From the NCBI GenBank assembly GCA_963726375.1, contig CAVSCE010000007.1, positions 310,001 to 374,000 of the forward strand: a stretch of DNA of 64,000 nt, in the 5' to 3' direction. This stretch comes from UTCFX2 sp963726375. GTDB taxonomy: Bacteria; Chloroflexota; Anaerolineae; Anaerolineales; UBA4823. This document shows positions 48,501-57,241 of this stretch, piece after piece. Position 1 is the stretch's first letter. Each line of letters starts with the position of its first letter. The notes under the pieces were generated by a model. That model did not search any database. It was given only the letters and a program-made list of their open reading frames with translations, and had not been told where the DNA came from. A program made the position numbers and the translations under genes.

Positions 48501-48803
48501 TGGATCCACAGGCACCAACCAGGCAGTTGCCCAATATCCGTCGGATGAAGTTAAGATTTGTTCGATCTGAGTGTCATAGAGCAGCAAAGCCAATGCTTCC
48601 GGTTGTTCTGTCTGGATCGCTTCCTCGACTGCCTGCCGGATTTCTTCTTCTTCAGCCGATTGAGGTACGACAGGTTCCGGAGTGGGGGGAGGAGCGGCTG
48701 AGGAATTTGCAAAATGGGTGATCCCCCAGATGGCCGCGACCGTGATCAGAAGCAAGGATATTAACAACAATACAAATGGTTTTCTCAGTTTAAGCAGCTT
48801 CAA
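45510..48803 (-). CDS. Large secreted multidomain M23 metallopeptidase
   Basis: A 1,097-residue exported protein. An N-terminal signal/anchor helix (9-30) precedes an alanine/Pro/Glu-rich linker and an M23 (LytM/lysostaphin-type) peptidase (about 180-310). Zinc ligands are seen as HFAFD (HxxxD) and HLHF (HxH). Downstream are a beta/gamma-crystallin-like domain (FASPDYQGSCVLLGAGSY), a fibronectin-like domain, a MAM/immune-inhibitor-like sandwich (about 665-825), a bacterial pre-peptidase C-terminal domain (DLDFFQFQGISGDQIAI) and an Ig-like domain. It ends near YLPLIKTAAE, a tail seen in Chloroflexota secreted proteins, possibly followed by read-through. The start is TTG 48803 with AGAGGA upstream. 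It would cleave peptidoglycan or matrix peptides. Confidence 0.85.
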   Translation of the reverse strand: MKLLKLRKPFVLLLISLLLITVAAIWGITHFANSSAAPPPTPEPVVPQSAEEEEIRQAVEEAIQTEQPEALALLLYDTQIEQILTSSDGYWATAWLVPVDPQTGQVVPMEPGLALVRKTNLGWQAFVPSDPLWSLVIKEIPDELVSPEEKARWILESNYQASAVTATIHGYYLPYAGGDTMSLTQSVGHDRYTPSGNAHFAFDFAKPGYPSGLFNVHAARGGIVKRVVWAHPNGDPSNTNLIVLEDTSTSPTTYQLYMHFAQNSIPENLRAIGAPVRSGQLIGVADDTGVSSGNHLHFMVHTNPASYWGSSVDITFNDVTINGGRPRISSDLAYCKSSDVCDSTQTTYLSQNFMSPDHTPPTGGIINPQHGSIISTDVIPLQGWAVDENSGIARAQFQAFYSGSWHALGSQFTTTSFTYNWDLCTANVPDGPVSLALSVMDKAQNQASGLPGLTHFTKNFECPSITSTCSPSANQIALFASPDYQGSCVLLGAGSYTSPAQLGALGDDNAASIMVGQNVQATLFAKTNMQGRAETFFAQDSSLSENHIGVDTVSSARVQTRTTLPAIPVQIWPDNGASFPEDASISFSWENSGSTTAYQLQLSLSGNQVLLTQWSPNAYWHLNSIPPGDYSWRVKASNPNGESSWSASRTLSITQEGGNLPTDSISAPFEDAMEISPTLWKSFNWKLSSAANHTQGGSIGWEYDPGVASGYDNGSPSFGSLTSPNITIPAGSPFYLRFHYQQETEGNPRHWDQRWIQISVDGGTFTDLLQLSDDPAGYWLRSPVISLAPYSGHAIRIRFFFTTLDSENNQHTGWFIDDFSITTDPPPMCQDEDNSALQGTRIYYGDKISGVICPGGDLDFFQFQGISGDQIAIRTEAQNIGSPLDTKIEILDHDGKSILFENDDILQFERTDSLISYHLQRTGVYYIKIQAWDHPNAGNNDLVYNLLLSKDQSDPTASFIYPTDGSVISSDKTMLTVAARDLDSGVALTRFYWHSNDWQNSDWSFLGEDWNPSDGWNFEYSPPLSTDRNGTAVYAVVFDWAGNWVGTGSWNLHQPMLYLPLIKTAAETTACEADHSDTLLQRSVEPSRNAERTAAPA

Positions 48804-49005
48804 TTCGTATTCCTCTTTGGAACAATCATATCAAAGGTGATTATGAATTGAGGAAGTAATGGTAAGCGACCTGTTAAAAAATCATGACATGCCGATATTT
48901 CATAACCATGAAGGGCCAGTAAATCGCATTGGTGGTATTGAAGTATTTTTCCTGAAACCATCTCATTTCGGATAACATGTGCTACTGGTTGATATAATTC
49001 CTCAA

Positions 49006-49739
49006 ATGCGAACCTGGTTAAATTCATTATTGGGGATCCAATTTGTCCCTTGCAGGTGGTTCATTCTCATCCTTGTAGGATTTGTTCCCTTCGTTATTAA
49101 TCCTTGCATGAAACGTGCCAATATTTGCCAGCAGTCACCCATGAACAATTGCTTCCTTGTATGCATACCAGAATGAAATTAATAAATGGCTGAATTATCA
49201 GCAAACTACTTCAACTTCTACTGCCACTACTACACCGAGTTTAACGATCAGTCCATCACCGACTTTGACTGCCACTTCAACAATGACACTCACACTCACA
49301 GCCAGCCCATCTCCTTCACCCACTTCTGATGTCGCTTTTCTTTCGGCTACTCCGAACTGCGATAATTATTCAACCATCGGTTACTTCGGTTGTTTTTCCT
49401 GCGACAACAGCTCCAGCCGAGCTCCCAACAATAATTATGCTGACTGAGACAGCGCAGGCATCTTTATTAACGACTGGGACCCGGGAGATTGAGACAGGGG
49501 AGGCGACCGCAACAGCAACTCTGATCCCTTATCCGACGCTAAATCTTAGAACATCAACTGCAACTCCCAGCCCAGAGATGTTTACATTGAACCAGGAGCC
49601 AGAAATGGAAAACCTGGAGAAAGGCAGCCAGCCACTGATAAAAAAGCTGATAAGGCTCTGGCCTCTGGGATTACTGTTTGGTATTTGGAGCCTGCTGGCT
49701 GGCTGGTTTCTATTAAGCCATTGGCTGACCCGAGATTAA
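49006..49739 (+). CDS. Thr/Ser/Pro-rich membrane-tethered protein (mucin-like, frameshifted)
   Basis: About 244 residues. Start ATG 49006 (MRTWLNSLLG). There is an N-terminal hydrophobic segment (WFILILVGFVPFV), then after a frame slip near 49175 a Thr/Ser/Pro-rich stretch with TATTTP and SPSPT repeats. A second slip near 49340 leads into further Thr-rich sequence. A C-terminal membrane helix (LWPLGLLFGIWSLLAGWFLL) is followed by a short positively charged tail. The pattern suits an O-glycosylatable stalk anchored at both ends of the export path. The function is unknown. Confidence 0.5.
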
Positions 49740-49833
49740 GTCAGAGATCAATCAGCAAAACGGGGGTTACTTCCTGGTAAATTCACATCATCAGCCCGAA
49801 TCAAAGTAGTTTGATTTAATTACGCAGTCAAAT

Positions 49834-51557
49834 CTAGGAGTTATGAGAGTGGTTGTGCCACAGCGTGAATTCTCTCAAGCTGCTCCCCCCAATGAACTCA
49901 CGTAGAATTGAATTATCCGGTATTAAATCACTTTCAAGTGGGAGGAACCATTCTAAAAGAGCCAGCAGCCTTTTGGCTTCAATATATTCTGGGGTCCCGA
50001 CCTGAACCTGCCTTAATAGAGGCTCAGCGAATGGTTTTAATACAGAAAGCTCATATACCAGAGCCGAGTTAAACATCACATCGGCATTTTCTTGATATGG
50101 GAAAATATACCGTTTCTCGCCTCGCCGGACAAATCCCAGCGTTGTATCGTTGTTTGAGCGGCATATCCTCTCTCTCGTGCATCGCGCACTATCCGGCGGA
50201 TCAATCGAGTATCGGTCGTAGAAATTCGGTTGTGTCTGTCCAGGTTCAGTTGGGTCAGCGCGGATGCATATATGCGATAAGTATTTTGTGGAGGCAGATT
50301 GGGCAAGAGTTCCGGGTTTAAACCGTTAATCCCTTCCATTATTATCAGCTCTCCAGACTTAAGCTGTACGATCTCGCCTTCCTCGCTTCTGCCATTGATG
50401 AAATTATAACGAGGTAACCGAACGCTCTCGCCCGCAATTAAGCTGCGCAAATCAGCATCCATACGTTCTCGGTCTAGAGCTCGGATAAATTCATAATCCG
50501 GTTGACCTCTTCGTTCAGGGGAGTTTTTTCTCGATCAAGAAAATAATCGTCCATCGCTAACGGGAATGGCGCGATCCCATGGGCAAGTAGTTGAACCGCA
50601 AGCCTTTTTGAAAATGTTGTTTTTCCTGAGGAGGAAGGACCAGCGATGAGTACAATCCGAATGTTTTCTTTGCGGTGGACGACTTGTCGAGCCAGCTCAG
50701 TGACGTATTGTTCGTGCAGCGCCTCTGAAACCAGGATCACTTCATTGCCGCGATTCGATTTGATTGCTTCATTGAGTGAACCGACGCTGGAAATCCCAAG
50801 ACTTTCCAGCCAGGCTCCATACAGCTGGAATGCTTTTAAAAGCTTCGGGTATTCAGGCATCGGCAGCAACTGAGTAGGTGCGTGCCGTCGGGGAAATCTG
50901 AGAGTAAAACCTTCTCCGGTTTTCGTCAGTGAAAACCATCTTAGATATCCTGTTGAAGGCACCATATACCCGTGATGATAATCGAGATGTTCTTGAAGTT
51001 GATAAACAGTCAGATAATCTTTCGTGCGGTGAACAAGAAGCCGGACTTTATCTGTCTCCCCTCGCGACCGAAATTGTTCGATTGCCTCTGAAAGGGGGAT
51101 TTGACGGCGGGTGAATGGCAGATCGGCTTCCACCAGTCTGCGCATCTCTGTTTCGAGTGCTGTGAGTTCAACACGGGTTAACGGCGGTCTGTTGGCTATC
51201 TGGCAATAATATCCGCCAGACGAAACAGAATGGTCAACCCGCAGATCAGCATTTCGGGAAGCAATCGACAAACGCCGTTTCAAGAAGGAAAACAAGCGAG
51301 CGACGATAGATCAACATCCCATCTGATTCACCCATGGTCACTGGACGGACAGATAAATCCATTTTTATTGGAAATGTCAGCTCACGCAATTCACCATTTA
51401 TTATTGCTCCGACCGTAGGTGGATTATTCAGATCGGGAAGAATACTGAAAAATCGACCTACTGGAGCTCCGCGTGGTCCGGATAAGACTCGACCATCTGA
51501 AAGATGAATTTCTACAGCATTTACGCGGTTCAGTAATGATAATGTCAGGATCGGGTT
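49834..51557 (-). CDS. TGS-domain nucleoside (uridine) kinase (frameshifted)
   Basis: An approximately 570-residue fusion. The N-terminal TGS domain (NAVEIHLSDGRVLSGPRGAPVG) and the threonyl-tRNA synthetase-like editing domain (SGGYYCQI..RVELTALETEMRRLVEADLPFTRRQI) precede a P-loop kinase: Walker A IAGPSSSGKTTFSK and MDDYFLDREKTP, with EGINGLNPELLP. This is the Thermotoga-type nucleoside kinase family that phosphorylates uridine/cytidine. Frame slips lie near 51280, 50468 and 50075, and the start codon is unclear, the open frame beginning at 51557. It is transcribed on its own after the terminator of the glycine-cleavage operon. Confidence 0.72.
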
Positions 51558-51677
51558 TTAGGAACATGCAAATCCACCAGGTAAATAATCATCAAGGGAC
51601 ATTATTTTATCACTGATCAAGTATTATTCAGTCGCACCTCTACCTTTAACTCTTATAAATCTATCCCCCCGAAAAAT

Positions 51678-51720
51678 AAACAGGTCCAGGTCTGTCAAAG
51701 TTGACTACCTGGACCTGTTT
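51678..51720 (-). terminator. Intrinsic terminator of the glycine-cleavage operon
   Basis: Perfect 14-bp stem, AAACAGGTCCAGGT (51678-51691) with ACCTGGACCTGTTT (51707-51720), then TTTATTTTTC on the minus strand. It lies 26 bases after the gcvPB stop. Confidence 0.85.
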
Positions 51721-51745
51721 GGAAATCAGGGCGCTGGATAAAGAA

Positions 51746-53210
51746 TCAATCATCCAGGCTGTTTACTGCGCAACAGAGCACAAGCTCTTTTGCGGCTTTT
51801 ACTTCATCCAGCCTTCCGACCGGCGTGATATGCGGCGCCTCTTTGAGGAGATCGGGAGTGGAGTGGGCTTCTTCGGCGATTTTTAACATGACATCGGCAA
51901 ATTGGTCTAACGTTTGCTTGCTTTCTGTTTCAGTCGGCTCGAACATCAGCGCTTCGTGGACGATCAACGGGAAATAATTTGTCGGTGGGTGCAGGGAGTA
52001 GTCCATCATCCGTTTGGCAATATCCAGTGCATGAATACCGGGAGCATCGTCCCATTGCCCTTCGACGACAAATTCATGCATGCATATCCGATTTATTGGG
52101 AGATAGTAAGCGCCGCGCAATAAAGCCATCAGATAGTTTGCATTCAGGACAGCATATTCTGAAACCTGGCGCAGTCCTGCTGCTCCGTTCATCCGGATGT
52201 AAGTGTAGGCACGGACGAGCATGCCGAACTGTCCATGGAAGGATTTCACCCTACCAATGGTCTTCGCTGGGGTGATAAAACCATAGAGCGGTGGAAGCTC
52301 ATCATCTCCTTCTTCGATGATCCCGACGACCGGAGAAGGGAGAAAATCGACCAGACTTGCGGCGACTCCTACGGGTCCAGATCCAGGACCTCCACCTCCA
52401 TGTGGAGTCGGAGAAAGTCTTGTGCAGGTTAAAATGCATTACATCAATTCCCAAATCACCAGGACGAACAATGCCCAGTAAGGCATTCATATTCGCACCA
52501 TCGCCATACACCAGACCACCGGCCTCATGCACCAGTCCGGATCACCTCAAGGACGTTCTCATCAAAAAGCCCCAGGGTATTCGGGTTGGTCAGCATTAAT
52601 CCTGCCAGTGTGTCGTCACACTGCAGTCTCAACGCGTCCAAATCCACATTGCCCCGTTTGTCCGAAGGTATTTCGACCACCTGCATTCCGCTCATTGCAG
52701 AAGTTGCCGGATTCGTTCCATGGGCGGAATCGGGATCAAGATTTTTACACGTTTGGTGTCGTTACGAGACTGATGATAGGCGCGCATAATCAGCACGCCG
52801 GTGAGCTCACCCTGTGCCCCAGCAGACGGTTGTAAAGTGACACCAGCAAATCCGCCAATCTCTTTCAGCCACTCCTGGAGCTCATACATCAGGAGCAGAT
52901 TGCCTTGAACGCTCTCAATCATCTGAAGAGGATGAGATGCTGCAAAACCGGCCAATCGTGCAGTCTCTTCATTGATTTTTGGATTGTACTTCATCGTGCA
53001 AGAGCCCAAAGGGTACATCCCCTGGTCGATGCAGTAGTTTAATTTGGACAGACGGGTAAAATGGCGGACAACATCAACTTCTGAAAGCTCCGGGAGAGGC
53101 AATTCTTCACGGAGAAGCGCCGGTAGCTCAGCAAGTGGAACGTCAGGATCTGGGAACTGGATTCCAGTTCGCCCTTCAACAGATAATTCGCACAGCAAAG
53201 GTTCAGTCAT
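51746..53210 (-). CDS. gcvPB: Glycine dehydrogenase (decarboxylating) subunit 2 (frameshifted)
   Basis: The PLP-carrying half of the split P-protein, about 487 residues, start ATG 53210 (MTEPLLCELSVEG). Conserved parts are NYCIDQGMYPLGSCTMKYNPK, QPSAGAQGE, the PLP-lysine segment FNLHKTFS, and GGGGPGSGPVGV. The frame slips near 52695, 52535, 52410 and 52245; the intermediate piece SAHGTNPATSAMSGMQVVEIPSDKRG is in another frame. It decarboxylates glycine and passes the aminomethyl group to GcvH. The start overlaps the gcvPA stop by eight bases. Confidence 0.88.
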
Positions 53211-54552
53211 TGGACACCTCCGCAAGGATATCCACCAGCAAATCTATATCGTCTCGCGTGTTCATCTCAGTCACCGCAAGGAGCATGTGGTTAGTCAGAT
53301 CAGGGTAATCTTTGCCCAGATCATAACCGCCAAGGATGCCTTCTTCGAGTAATCGCAGGTTGAGTTCTTCTACCGGGACAGGACAGCGGACGACAAACTC
53401 GTTGAAAAACGGGCTTTTCGACCAAAGCGAGTATTTTGGAAGGGAGGCTATGCTGCGCGCGGCATAATGAGCTTTGTGATAACAAAGCTCGGAAACCTTG
53501 CGAAGTCCGTTTTTTCCCAACATACTCATGTACACAGTTGCAGCCAGAGCAAGCAAACCCTGGTTCGTGCAGATATTTGAGGTTGCCTTTTCGCGTCGGA
53601 TATGCTGTTCGCGAGCTGTCAGCGTGAGGACGTACGCTCGCTGGCCGCGATTGTCAACGGTCTCTCCGACCAGACGTCCGGCCATTTTCCTGACATATTC
53701 CATGCGAGTCGCAAAAATGCCCAGGTAAGGGCCACCGTATGAGAGCGGCAGCCCTAATGACTGCCCTTCACCGGTGACAATATCAGCACCGAAATCTCCA
53801 GGAGGGGTGAGAAGGCCGAGCGCCATTGGATTTACGGAGACAGCCAGCAAAGCACCTTCAGCATGGACTTTCTTTGCCAGCGCGGTGTAATCAAATACCC
53901 GACCGAAGAAATCTGGATATTGGACCACCACCAGTGCTGTGTTCATATCAATATGCTTCTCCAGCACTTCTGGTCCCAATTTTGGATCTATGTTGTCATC
54001 ATCGCCAACAATCTGAAGTGGAGTCCCTTGATTATAGGTTCGGATCGTCTGGCGGTAGTGCGGGTGAAGAGCAGCCGAAAGCACTACTTTCGTGCGTTTG
54101 CCGCGAAAGTTCGCATAAGCCATGCTGACAGCTTCCGCTGCAGCGGTTGCACCATCATAATGCGATGCATTAGAGACATCCATCCCGGTTAACGCGGCAA
54201 TTAAACTTTGATAATCAAAAATCGCCTGGAGTGTTCCCTGAGAAACTTCGGGTTGATAGGGAGTATATGCTGTATAGAATTCACCTCGGCGGATGATCGA
54301 GTCTACAACAGCAGGGGTGTAATGCTGGTAAGCGCCGGCGCCCAGGAAGCAAATCAGGTTATCTGCGCTTTCGTTTGCTGCAGCGATTCCGCGAAGCTCA
54401 GCCAGCACCTCCATCTCGGTAAGAGCTGAGGGTAAATTCAGCTCAGGAAATCGGTGCGCCGCTGGAACGTCTTGAAAGAGCTCTTCCAGGCTCTTCAATC
54501 CGATCTTTTGGAGCATCTCCTCCCGGTCTGTCATTGTATGGGGAATAAACAT
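53203..54552 (-). CDS. gcvPA: Glycine dehydrogenase (decarboxylating) subunit 1
   Basis: A 449-residue intact N-terminal half of the split P-protein (MFIPHTMTDREEMLQKIG.., FLGAGAYQHYTPAVVD, YTPYQPEVSQGTLQAIFDYQ, LTGMDVSNASHYDGATAAAEA). It forms the heterotetrameric decarboxylase with GcvPB. It lies between gcvH and gcvPB in a riboswitch-controlled operon. Confidence 0.94.
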   Translation of the reverse strand: MFIPHTMTDREEMLQKIGLKSLEELFQDVPAAHRFPELNLPSALTEMEVLAELRGIAAANESADNLICFLGAGAYQHYTPAVVDSIIRRGEFYTAYTPYQPEVSQGTLQAIFDYQSLIAALTGMDVSNASHYDGATAAAEAVSMAYANFRGKRTKVVLSAALHPHYRQTIRTYNQGTPLQIVGDDDNIDPKLGPEVLEKHIDMNTALVVVQYPDFFGRVFDYTALAKKVHAEGALLAVSVNPMALGLLTPPGDFGADIVTGEGQSLGLPLSYGGPYLGIFATRMEYVRKMAGRLVGETVDNRGQRAYVLTLTAREQHIRREKATSNICTNQGLLALAATVYMSMLGKNGLRKVSELCYHKAHYAARSIASLPKYSLWSKSPFFNEFVVRCPVPVEELNLRLLEEGILGGYDLGKDYPDLTNHMLLAVTEMNTRDDIDLLVDILAEVSND

Positions 54553-54589
54553 TTTCTCTCCTTACTGAAAAACCCTGTTAAGGATTGAG

Positions 54590-54979
54590 CTAACTTTTTT
54601 CTTCGATTAGTTTTGCATACCCGGCTGGATCGAGCAAATCACCCACTTCTGCGGGATCAGTAATCTCGACTTTGACCATCCAGGCTTCTCCAAATGGATC
54701 GCTGTTCACACGCTCGGGTGTGTCTGGTAATGCTTCATTGATCGCGACTATTTTTCCGCTTACCGGCATATATACATCTGCAGCGGCTTTAACCGATTCA
54801 ATTGTGGCGCAGGCTTCACCTTTCTTAACCACATCGCCTTCAGCCACAACGATTTCCACAAAAACAATGTCCGAAAGCTGGTCCTGAGCATAGTCAGAAA
54901 TACCTACGGTCCCAACCTTGCCTTCGACGCGGATCCATTCATCATTCTTGGTAAACTTCAGATCAGCAGGGATGTTCAT
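54590..54979 (-). CDS. gcvH: Glycine cleavage system H protein
   Basis: A 129-residue lipoyl carrier from ATG 54979 (MNIPADLKFTKNDEW), with GGAG upstream. The longer frame to 55087 runs into the riboswitch and is not used. The lipoyl lysine is in ESVKAAADVYMP. It shuttles the aminomethyl group between P, T and L proteins. First gene after the riboswitch. No gcvT is present in the window. Confidence 0.95.
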   Translation of the reverse strand: MNIPADLKFTKNDEWIRVEGKVGTVGISDYAQDQLSDIVFVEIVVAEGDVVKKGEACATIESVKAAADVYMPVSGKIVAINEALPDTPERVNSDPFGEAWMVKVEITDPAEVGDLLDPAGYAKLIEEKS

Positions 54980-55026
54980 TGATTGTCTCCTTTTATCAAA
55001 ATGAGTGAAAAACACGGATATATCGG

Positions 55027-55060
55027 AATAAACAAAAGAAGCACACACATTCGGTGTGCG
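55027..55060 (-). terminator. Terminator of the glycine riboswitch expression platform
   Basis: Inverted repeat GCACACACATT/CGGTGTGCG (55041-55060) followed on the minus strand by TTCTTTTGTTT. It lies directly after aptamer 2 and before gcvH, so it is the likely switch point. Confidence 0.7.
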
Positions 55061-55278
55061 CCTCTGTCCAGAACCTGAGAGATTCACACCGAGTAGGTCG
55101 GTGTTTGCCCCATCGGTGTCCCTAGCCGGATAGGCTTTCGACCGAAATTATCGACGGCAGGGACTTTCCAGAGACATCCAGGATCAGAGTCCTTTTACCT
55201 GAGAGTTTCATCTGACTTTTTCCTGGCCAGATTTGCCCCTTCGGTGCTCGGCATTAATCCGAGACTCTCCTCAAGTCC
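55061..55278 (-). ncRNA. Tandem glycine riboswitch
   Basis: Two glycine aptamers on the minus strand. Aptamer 1 spans about 55187-55278, with GGAGAGTCTCGG, CACCGAAGGGGCAAA and CTCTCAGGTAAAAGGAC. Aptamer 2 spans about 55061-55179, with CACCGATGGGGCAAAC and CTCTCAGGTTCTGGAC. These GGGGCAA and CTCTCAGG cores are diagnostic. It lies immediately upstream of gcvH and should turn the operon on when glycine is abundant. Confidence 0.95.
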
Positions 55279-55424
55279 TGTTTATCGTTACTTCACCGGC
55301 AGCATTTCTCAGCCGGACAAACTCAAAGCTCCGAAATTCGTTCGGAACCTAGCTTGATTTTATGTGGTGAGGGTTGAAAAGTCAAGTGAAGAATGTCCAC
55401 TGTATTCCGGTGCATTTCTCATGC

Positions 55425-56272
55425 TTACGAAATTCTCCAGGCAAGGATAAACAAAAACGTAAACAGCGTGCTGATAATAAGCTGACGCATGCCGATTGTG
55501 GTCGGTTTAAGCTGATAGGCTGGCTCGATGACACCTCGCAACGTTTCCACCCACTGCACCAGGTAAGGGACGAAAAGCCAAGGCGGAGTCAGATGATCTG
55601 CGGACAAGAAAATCACGAGCAGAAGATTGAATGAAGAATAAAGGACAGCACGAAATCCAAGCTTGAACCGCTCGCGAACGGTCAACATTCTGGAGATGCC
55701 GCGCTGATCCAGGCGCAGGTAAGCGTAGACAATAGAAGCTGCTGATTGGAGCCAGGACAATCCAAAAAGCAGCCATCCAGTTGGGTCAGCAAAACCGACG
55801 CCAACCCAATAGGCAGCAGGTGCAGAAAGTGCCAACACTCCACTTCCTACAAGCTCCACTCCCATTTGACGTCTTTCGGCGCGTTTGCTAATCAGAACGA
55901 GCTGCCATGTGAAGACAGCAAAACCTGGAATTGTTAAGAACAACAGATAGCTGAAACCCAACCAAATCAATCCGATTGATGCCAAAATGCAATTAGACCA
56001 TATATAAGCATCCAAAATACCGCTGGGTTAAGATCCTGCCGAGTCCTCCGCCCGCTGATTATTTTGACGGCAATCGTGACCGGTTGGCGTAGTAAAAAAG
56101 CAGCAATCAACGCCAGGATGAGGATCAGACTGGCACTCGACCAATTATCTGCGCAGAATAATCCGATCAACAATGGGCTGAAAAGAAAAACCCATGAGCC
56201 GTGATCCTGGGGGAGTGCAATGTGACGGGCAAAAAATTTAGGTTTTCGATGACCAGATTGAGCTGATTGCAT
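55425..56272 (-). CDS. YwiC-like membrane protein (frameshifted)
   Basis: About 280 residues and several membrane helices. The N-terminal LPQDHGSWVFLFSPLLIGLF and RQPVTIAVKI motifs define the YwiC-like family. The reading frame slips near 55985, after MLIYGLIA, and resumes at SIGLIWLGFSYLLFLTIPGFAVF. The function of the family is not established. Start ATG 56272. Confidence 0.72.
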
Positions 56273-56572
56273 CCAACAATTATAAAACCTGATGCTGATA
56301 ATTATATTAAAGCCTTAGAGCGACAGTTCTCTGCCGCTCTAAGGATCAAGAGATCGCTCCCCTGACTAAAAAAAGGAGAATTTCCCCGCATAATAGATAG
56401 TCCCGCGCGACCGGGGATGAATGCAATTTATTATATTGACCTGGATTATCAACCCATCTGCTAAAAATCCGCTATCCGGGAAACTACGTATTATTTGTAT
56501 CGATATAAAAATACATTTAGCATTCCCAAAAAATATCTGTCTGGGAAGGTATCTCACTCAGATAGCATTCTC
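56273..56572. terminator. Gap with a 10-bp hairpin terminator (56313-56344)
   Basis: CCTTAGAGCG (56313-56322) pairs perfectly with CGCTCTAAGG (56335-56344). On the minus strand it is followed by CTTTAATATAAT, so it may end the two-component transcript from the right. I see no gene in the rest of this 300-base gap, which is AT-rich. Confidence 0.5.
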
Positions 56573-57241
56573 TCAATTTTCTTGCAAGGGAATGTTGCCA
56601 TGTTGTATGGCATAGCGGATCAATTCGGATTGGTTCCGTAATCCGAGTTTAGACATCACCTTTGCACGGTGGACTTCGACAGTGCGAGGGCTGATTGTGA
56701 GCCGGCGGGCAATTTCGCTGTTGCTGCACCCGTTGCTAGCCAGGAAGAAGATTTGCCGTTCGCGGTTAGTCAGCGTTTCAAGAAGGTCTAATGTTTCGTC
56801 CCTGGCGCGCAGGTTATAGGCTTCAATATCCTCCTCCCTCAACGGAGGGCTGATATATCGGACTCCGAGATACGCCAGGCGAATCGCCTTGATCAAATCT
56901 TTGGATTCGGACCCTTTCAAGACATATCCGCTTGCCCCATTATTAAACGACTCCGCAACATAAGCTTCTTTAGAATGCATCGAAAAAATCACGATCCTGA
57001 TTTCGGGTTTCTGATTGTGGATCTGCCGGACGATTTCCAATCCGTGGATATCCGGCAAACCTAAATCCAATACGATGACGTCCGGATCCATTTGGAGGGA
57101 TTTTTCTAAAGCTTCGACGCCGTTTTTTGCCTCTCCAATAACAATGAATTCCTGCTCACCTTCCAGCAAGGCACGCAGACCCTGTCGAACAATTGTATGG
57201 TCATCTGCTAATAAGATTGTCAGTTTCATCGGGTTTTCCAT
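56573..57241 (-). CDS. NarL/FixJ-type response regulator
   Basis: About 222 residues. ATG 57241 (MENPMKLTILLADDH) or ATG 57229 are likely starts; both lie inside the 3' end of the kinase gene. The receiver has the acidic pair ADDH, phospho-acceptor Asp in VIVLDLGLPDIHG, and Thr/Ser and Lys in IFSMHSKEA and VLKGSE. The C-terminal LuxR helix-turn-helix is LTNRERQIFFLASNGCSNSEIARRL..TVEVHRAKVMSKL. It should be the partner of the adjacent HisKA_3 kinase. Confidence 0.9.
   Translation of the reverse strand: MENPMKLTILLADDHTIVRQGLRALLEGEQEFIVIGEAKNGVEALEKSLQMDPDVIVLDLGLPDIHGLEIVRQIHNQKPEIRIVIFSMHSKEAYVAESFNNGASGYVLKGSESKDLIKAIRLAYLGVRYISPPLREEDIEAYNLRARDETLDLLETLTNRERQIFFLASNGCSNSEIARRLTISPRTVEVHRAKVMSKLGLRNQSELIRYAIQHGNIPLQEN

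Noticed and set aside
48800..49027. 75-codon minus-strand ORF before the M23 gene
   Set aside because: It overlaps the M23 start, has no recognisable domain and no convincing ribosome-binding site; it also overlaps the start of the Thr-rich gene.
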